A DNA stretch of 64,000 nucleotides from Ophiura sarsii (lineage: Eukaryota > Echinodermata > Ophiuroidea > Amphilepidida > Ophiuridae), in the NCBI GenBank assembly GCA_035610835.1, contig CM069458.1, forward strand, positions 32,947,449 through 33,011,448, written 5' to 3'. Shown one piece after another: positions 11,501 through 20,500 of this stretch (positions are counted from its first letter, which is position 1; every line of letters starts with the position of its first letter). The notes under the pieces are model-generated. The model did not search any database and was not told where the DNA came from. It was given only the letters and a program-made list of their open reading frames with translations. The translations under genes were made by a program, and so were the position numbers.

Positions 11501-14500
11501 TAGTACTAAGATCACAACATTGCTCTAACTAATGGCCCAAGGGGATTGGTAATTACCATATCTGATCAAAGTGTGGCTATACTAATTTCCTAGATTGTGA
11601 TGAGCCTGTATATCCCTCATTAACCCTAGGCTATAACCCTCCCTAGCACTACAAAACACTACAGTTCTAGGTGCTGGTAGCGCCACTAGATCATCTGTCA
11701 GGATATCATAGGCGGTAACAAATCTTACAATTTTCTAGTGCTGTTATCGAGATCTTTTTTCATGTCGACATGTTGCTATTCTAAAATCTCGATATCGACA
11801 TGATGTTGACATATTATGATCCAAATACCAAGCCGATTGTCCCCGCAAATAATATCCGTGATAGTATAGAATATTACCGCAGATCGAAAATATCGCTAAG
11901 TCAATGTACACAAGTTAAAAATCCTTTAGTATATAATACGCCACGATCATTAATTTGCCGATTTTCTACATTCTTTTATTACAAAATCATTTTGAAACAA
12001 TGTCAAACATTACGAACGATTTAATGTCAATTATATCGACATCCCAAAATTGATATCGACATGTCGGGATAATAGCCGATATCGACATCGTCCATGTCGA
12101 TGACAGCCCTACAATTTTCGCAGTGACGTACAGCACAGTCGGACTTCCTCCTAATATGACCCATTTTTTCTCCCCTGATAGTGTATTCCAAAACTACATC
12201 CAACGCCTTTGGGGTTAGGGTCAACTGAAATATATCTCATCCTCATTTACTTAATGTAACTTACCAGTAAGGAAAAGTGACATGGGATAGAAGTCACATT
12301 CAGAGGGTTCATTTTTCAATTCTCCCTTTACTAAAATCTTTGGTGCAATTGCTGAAACCAGCATCCAATGTACCCATTTATGCAACAGCCTAGCACACAT
12401 CTTAGTCTAGATATGAATCTTGCTTAAACTATTGATTAATAAAAGATATGCTACATTGCATCTTAATGTAGGTTGAAACAAAATAAAAGTCAATAGTATT
12501 CTTTTACTTTCTTCCTTTTGCATTTCGTCTTTACGTGAAGAGTGTCTGCGTATCTGCGCATTTAGTTGTGCTCACGCCCACATTGTGTCACATTCTGCTC
12601 CTTGTCTTGCGCTCTTGCTAATTCCCTTAATGCATATTTCTTTGTTGATTTTGATTTTGCTCCGCATTTACATACGCTCTCCACATACCGTGAGCAAAGT
12701 CTCCTGACCATAACGTCAGAATTATTTTATTTTGTAATACAATATGCATCTCATACAAGAACACTACTTGACTGCTTAAACAGTGTTGTTAAGATTTATT
12801 CCATTGTGGACTAAAGTCTTGCATAGTTTGCATGAATGTAGGTTGGAATTATAAACAGGCACCCCAAGTTTATTATTTTATTATAAAGCAGGGAGGGCAC
12901 CCACGTTTTCTACATACTATAAAGCAGGGAGGAAGGAGGTTTTTGTTCTAATTATTTCACATTATCGAATTGATTGTAAACTGCAAACTTTACTCACCGG
13001 TAGTTCAAAGGTCATGGGGAAGAAGTCACATCGGGATGCTTCCAGTTTGCCATTCTCCCTTTCCACAAGTTTTCTGTAGCGTTTTAGATTTTTAACCATA
13101 AGATTCTTCCTCGTCAGCTAAAGATAGAGAAAGGATAAACAAAAACACATTGATACAAGGCCAAAAGGGCAGAAATATGCTGTATTTTCAAAATGGATAT
13201 TTCTTTTATTAATATTTCAAAACCATATGAAAACTTCTTAAATTAACATGGAAAACAAGTTTGAAATGTGATCAGGATTGTGCACAAAGTTGGGTGAGTT
13301 AGACCCATATAACCATAAAAATGCTTTCAAAGATGATGTTCAATGAATATATTCATGATATAGTGAGAAAATAAAACACTAAATGAAGAATAGTTAGTTG
13401 AACCATCACCATCACATGGGAAAGTGTTTACTACCATTAAACAGACACCAGTGGATATGTAGTCAAGATCGCATTTTGGCTGGTTGATTCCTAGTTTTAG
13501 TTCTAGCACGGCGCATATATCATTGGGAGAAATGGGAGGTGGAGAGAGATGGTACGTTTGCCTTGCATCAAATTGATGCAACTCCGATTTGATTTCTGGT
13601 TTTTTTGTCCGCCTGGCTGCCAATCAATCCATGTCCTTTCCTGCAAGGCTTTATTTTTTACTTGTGGGATCTTCGTGCTTCTCTTTAAATTTAAATTTGA
13701 CCAAACTACTCATAACTGACGTGTAACTGGAACACTGTGTTAGTGATTGGGAAGCTGCTATGTTAGAAGTACATGTACGCTAGAATCAAGTGCATGCAGA
13801 TGGGCTTGCTGTTACTTAGGCTGTATGCACCCACATCTATTAAGAAAGTAATTCTAATGATTCACTAAGAGAAAACAGATTGATGAAGATAGGTGCAAGA
13901 CATGCAGAGAGACCTTATTAAGATGATAAATAGTGCGATGACAAATAGTGCAATGACTAACAAACACCGTGTACAATAGAGAGATTGAAAAAACTAAGGT
14001 CTAACTCTATAGTGCAACATGCAACATGTACATATGTGACCAGTCGCGTCAAAAAGGACATGTTGTCGGCAAACACAGTTTTGAGATAGAGGGCAATATA
14101 TTTGGTGAAACATAAAGAAAATAATAGACAAAAATATGCTTCTTCAATTCATATCTTGTGATTACAAAGACTGATTAAATTCAACAAGGTATCATTTCAA
14201 AGCTTAAAATGTTCTCTTTCAAATCATACCAATAACTCAGAATTGACTCGGGCCTCCAACATGTCCATTTTGACGTGACGGGTCACATATACTAAACAAA
14301 ACCACTATCAATGTAACAAGTCAATCCAGTAGTGAGTTGTCCCTTCATCCCCACCCTCCACCAAAAAAAAAAATGTAAACAAAATTTAAATTTAAAAAAA
14401 AAGAAGTAATAAATCTAAAAGCTGGCCTAGGCTCTAGTCTGACCACTGAAGCCCGGGGTGCTCAGTAGTCATTACAAGAGGGTATCATGCGTGTCCAAGA

Positions 14501-17500
14501 AATCATGTAATTAGGGTAGTTTTTCAAGCTGGGGCACGTTACGTACGTAACGTGAATAGGGTATCAAAACAAGCCAAATTAAGAAAAAGGGTATACTTTT
14601 TACATCATTGGCTTTCGTATTTAGGGTCCTTATTTGCTCCATGTGGATTATAGACAGCCATGATACATGGGCGAGATATATTTCTCAAATTGTAATCTTC
14701 GCAAGTGATCTGATAAATCAGCTCGGCATTTGTTTCATAATACTTATAGCTTATTGGGGAAGGAAAAAGGGTTTAAACTATACAAATTTCTTGCTTAGGG
14801 TATCAAAATATTTTGAGTACTTGTTTAGGTTATCAAAATATTTTTGAGTCTTGTTTAGGGTATTGGAAATACAGATATCACTTGCTTAGGGTATGTAATA
14901 CTGTGCCATACTTGTTTAGGGGGTGCTTTTTCTCATTAACACGATTACGTATTTAGGGTACTTTTTGAAAGTCCTTGGACGCGCATGATACCCCTTGTAA
15001 TGTCCACTGAGCACCCCGGGCACTGAAGTTAACCTACCAGGGACCTATGTGGAAATTGGGTATGAACCAACACTGCAAATTATGAGCGTGTAGTTTTGGA
15101 CAGCAGTGTAGTTTTGCGTTTACTTTTGTGTGTACTATTACACACAAATAGTAAACGCAAAGCTACACTGCTGTCCAAAACTACACACTCATAATTTGCA
15201 GTGCAACCAGCGTCCCATGAATTTTGTGGTTAACCCCCTGGGGTCTACCTGTCTATCTTACAGTGGTTCTGAATGGTTTATTACAAGATGTACTCATATG
15301 AATAGCCAATTCAAATGCAGCTTGTAAAATGTTTCACTCCCATCTTTATTAGGGATACAATTATTCTAACAATATCTCTCATTGGTTCAATAAATGATGT
15401 ATCTATCTTTTTAACCAATCGGCCGGTAGTTCTCAGGGGGTTAACGGAATTCCCTTTCACCACTTATCTTACCTCGTAGTGATTACGAAAATGGTTGATT
15501 CGCACGTGATCTTCCATGAAACACTGATCAAAATATTCCTTCATCCAGCCTCGGTCGGCCCACATAAAATCAAATTCAAGGTCATCTCTACAAGACATAG
15601 GCAAGACAGGGTTACACATAGTACGAGTGTGAGATGTACAAGGTTCTATCCTAACACAGGGTTTACCACATACAGAAAGTGAAGGTGTCAGTGCAAGAAA
15701 GCCCCATGCAATAATAGCTGCCATACGGTATATGTTATTGTGCATATAAGGATCTATATAATAAGCTGCCAAAAATTGAGCATGTGGGAGCTATCCATCT
15801 TAATATTGAGCATAAACAAGTGGCAGCTATAACATTAGGAACCTTCTGGTACTAACCTACAATGGCTGCCCTTTGTTAATTGGTTAGCTCTACACATTTA
15901 GTACAACGCATGGCAGCTATTGCATGGGACCTTTAATTCTTGCATAAAACCCTGGTTACAAACAAGTACTGATATAGATGGCTGCTTTACCATGATTACT
16001 AGAGAGCAGAATAGAGGACGGGGAAATAGTGTACTTAAAGGTATATTATGTGATCTTTCCAGGGAACGCCCTCAACATCGAAAAAAAATAGAAAGCAGAT
16101 TTTCTTGCAGATTTACATTTCTGATCATAAATCATGCATACATTCCAAGTTACAGGGCGATACGATTCCTAATCACTTCAAAATCATGGTTTTAGAGTGA
16201 AAATAAACTGTCGGAATTCCGACAGTTTATATTTTTCACTCTAAATTCACTCTAAAACCATGATTTTGAGGTAATTAGGAATCGTATCGCTCTGTAACTT
16301 GGAATGTATGTATGATTTATGATCAGAAATGTAAATCTGCAAGAAAATCTACTTTCTAAAAAAAATAATGAATAGCGGGCGCTCTCTGGAAAAGATCACA
16401 TAATATGCCTTTAAGGTCCAGCAATTCATCAAATCAAGTCTTTGATGGAATAAAGTGCATCATAATTAAAATGAGGTAATTTATTCTACCGTGTAATTGA
16501 TGAATACCCTGGGACCTGTAGTTTAATGGATCAGTTCCAAAATTGGCGAGAAATATTCAGTTTTTATCTCTCCGTGCGCAAAAGTAATCCATGCGAATGC
16601 GCGCGATTATGGGCACATGCACACGGTTTGGGCTACACACATGCAACCCGCGTATGATGCACAGTGGGCTTGTTGCCTTTATGTGCCTTCACGTCCTTCT
16701 GTCATATGCTGCTGTAATGAAGCTTTGCCAATTTGGAACTGATCAAACTATAAGACAAGTGTTAGGGAAGTGTTTTTATATTGGTTTGTGTCAATGCATT
16801 TAAAAAAGTAAACTTCTGAATAAAGGAGCAGGAGTTGCACAGTATCAATTCTGTTGCATTGTAACCCCATCTATTCTATAGTGCATGGGTTCGATTCCTG
16901 GCGAAGTGACAATTATGAACCAGACATTGATTTCCAGGTATATGAGTCGGCGCTCACACAAGACTTTTCTGGTTCAAAGAAATAGCAGATTCAGGAATTA
17001 ACTAACAAGGGGGCACAAGAAAGAACCTGCCAATTACAATGTCTCTTCGCGCTCATTCATTAAGTATCCCAAAGGCTGCCTCCGATACAAATTGAAAATC
17101 AATTTGAAACTCTATAGTAAATTCAAAGTAAAACACCCTCTAATATCAATACTTGTCTATATACATGTAGGTCAAATTCCAAAGAGGATCCAAGGTGAAA
17201 TAGAAAACAAATGAAGCTATACATGATTACATGTGTAGTTTGTTGGTCAGTACGGAAATGAATTTGTTGGTCAGTAGGGATATGAATGACTCATGACACA
17301 TACTGCAATACCTTGAAGTAGACATAAATTCGATCAAACTGAAGAAATGCGCTGATTGAGCAATGGGCAAATGCATGCAAAAAATGTGACATTGCAATCA
17401 ATAAACACATGCATCATGAGTATATAGATAATATAGTATAAGATTCATTTCATGCGCTATAAAAATGAGCTTAAAATTTGCACCTGATTTGGAATAACAA

Positions 17501-20500
17501 TGAATAGCATTCTCTTCTATTCCTAACTTTGGTTCCTCTCATCAATGAATTACGACCTTTGAACCTTAATTACAACATAAGTTCATCATTGACCCTGACC
17601 TCATAATGATTCCTAAAATGGTTAATCCTGATATGTTCCTGCATGTAGCAGCGGTCAAAGTATTCCCTCATCCAGCCCACATCGGCCCAATAGAAATCAA
17701 ACTCACCTTCCCTGAATGCAGATAGTTGGGAAAAAAATAATAAAAACAACAAAACACAACAACAACAACAACAACAATAAAATAAAAAGAGACTGTTGAG
17801 TTAAATGATATGAGGCATGCATGATGCATCACTAACAATTAAATAAGCCTTTCTTCAAGGGTATGGCAGAGTCACGTGACATTCTTTGTATTTCTCAGAA
17901 ACGGACGCACGCCCTCTCATATTATAATATACTACACCCTCAAATATTGTGTCAGAGATATTTCAAAACAGTGGTTGCATTAAGGCCCAAACGTGGGGGG
18001 TCTTTTTTCAAACCCAAAGCAATCAAAGAATCCAAAAATGGGGGTGAAAATAAATGTATGGGGTGAAAAATATTTTTGCTATAGTATAGACGACGGGTCC
18101 AAAAGTTGGGGTCTGATTTCACCCCAAAGCTTTAAAAAAAACTCACAATATGAGGGGTAAAAATGTGTGAACATTTCATTTGGAGGGTCATTCACCCCCA
18201 GTCAGGGGTTAATAGGGGTTAATGCTACCCCTGCCAGGCCCGTAAGAAGGGGGGGGGGCGATGGTGGTGATCGCCCCCCCCCCCCCCCCCCCCCTTTGAA
18301 AATCTTCCCCGGAAAATTTGTATACAGATGAAAATGCAATATTCTTTGCTACAAGCTTGTTTAGACTCACAAAAATCTTCCGGTGATTTTTTTTTTGAAA
18401 ACGCCCCCCTTTGAAAAAAGTGTCTTACGGCCCTGCCTGCTTCAAAAGGTTAATGAAGGAGCCCATGGTAGTTAGCCTCTGATACTGTTGAAGTATTGGA
18501 AGGAAAGTCATTATTTAGGAATCTGATTTATACTTTAATTTTATTCTGATTCAATTCATTTCATTCATCCATATAGGAAGCCTGTTTTTTCCACCCAAGC
18601 CTTTTCTGTACCATTCTTTAGTGTTTACAAGAGTTGTGCAGGTCTACAACAATTACATTTTTATAAACATCCTTGGCTTTTTTCCAACATCAGATTTAGA
18701 AAACTTGTATTCATTATGGTTTATTCCTATATATTTAAAAAATTGTTTTCACAGTATAAAATCCTACAGTCGGGTACCATAACAACCAAATGATTATTGT
18801 TTGCTATTATTAGGTTATAGCTTAACATTTGATATAGAGGCCTGCATAAATCTTGTAAGTTTTGTAACATTTAACATGGCTGCCAACACAACAATTCCTA
18901 CTAATAATATTAATTTCAATTTCAATGCCTCTTGTTCTTACATTCCTACACCATGGATGTAGTTTACGAATATTCTAAAGCAATTTCAACATGACTTATC
19001 AAATTTCAAAAATCTGCATTCGAAAAAATATTACACTTGTCATGCCACGCAAAACAATGCAACAATTTCTTATGACTGAATAATCATGCAAAGCATGCCA
19101 ATCGAACACTACAAAAGTTTACTAGCATGAAACTGAATTGCAAACCATATTACTTACTCCTTGACTTCAACCCATCCTTTGGATCGCAATACATCAATGA
19201 TTGTGTTCTGTAAAGCGCACTTGAATCGTATGGGTCTATCCCTGCACAAACACATACAATGATTGGGTTATCGAATAGCCATAAGAATAGGAATATGAAA
19301 TAGAAACTGTTGTCTATCATATTATATACCTAAAAGGAGGTGTGCAGCAAGCACAACATTGTGCAATAAATGTTAAAAAAATAATTATCAAGCCCAAATT
19401 GTGTTGTTATTTAGGGGGAAAATTCATACTTCATACATAAAACGAATACAAACTGCAATCTCTCAACTTTCCATTTTTTAATTTTGCAATATTCCATTAC
19501 TTTTGCCATATGAAACAAATGTAAATATCTAACAAACACAAAGGCATGTCATGTCACTAAATAATTGGGCGCCAGGCCTCAAAATAGTTTTTTCACACAT
19601 ATTCTGAACATCAACTAAAATGTTGCTTCATCCACAACTTCAAATTGAAAAAATAAAACTTCAAAAGACTTTTAAACCAATATTCAATGTGTTTATATCC
19701 AATATATTTCTTAATTTGTAAAAAAATTGCCCTGCTCTTTCCCATCAGCCTTACACTGTACGATCAAGATGAACCATAATGAAGCTTACCCAATTCCCTT
19801 CCGTAATGGAGAACGATACGGATACTGCTGCACAACCTACATAAAAAATCAGACAAAATATAAGATTGGTCAGTGTTTTACATTTTGGCCTATTTATCTA
19901 TCCATTTCATAATTAATTAATTAAAGGTAGATGTTCCCATTGCTGGCCCAATTTTCAACTTGATCTTTTCTATTTTACATGAAAGGTTATTCCTAAAATT
20001 GGCACATTCCAAAGTTTGAGTTGCATAACTCCAAAGCCTAAGGTCACAAAACATTTGCCCATTGAGTCACTACACAAACTGGTTGGTGGTTAACCACCTT
20101 TAGAAGTAATTCACCACATTTTCGCCTATAATTTCTAAATGGAACATGTCTGGCCCCTAAGATTTGACAGACATAATGAGAAAAGTATGGGGATTCATCT
20201 AGCTGATATCAAAATATCTTGATGTGAAAAAGAAATCATAGCCCCAAAAAAGTGATCGGAACATACACCTTTAATCAATTGACTTATTTGTTGTTTATTA
20301 TTTATAATTAGTGAGCTTTCTGGACTTCCAATAGAGATAGAACATTCCATCCTGGGAAAGCATAGAGCTTCTAGCCTTCTCCATTTAAAGCTTAGCTGAA
20401 TTCAAGCGAATTCATTCGCTATCACTGTAAACTTGAAGTGTCCATAACTAGACAAAATGTTGATCAATGAATGGGGAATTAGCTTTTTATATTCACACAA

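Noticed and set aside
16860..16905. tRNA gene at the GGTTCGATTCC box
   Set aside because: No matching box A or cloverleaf upstream.
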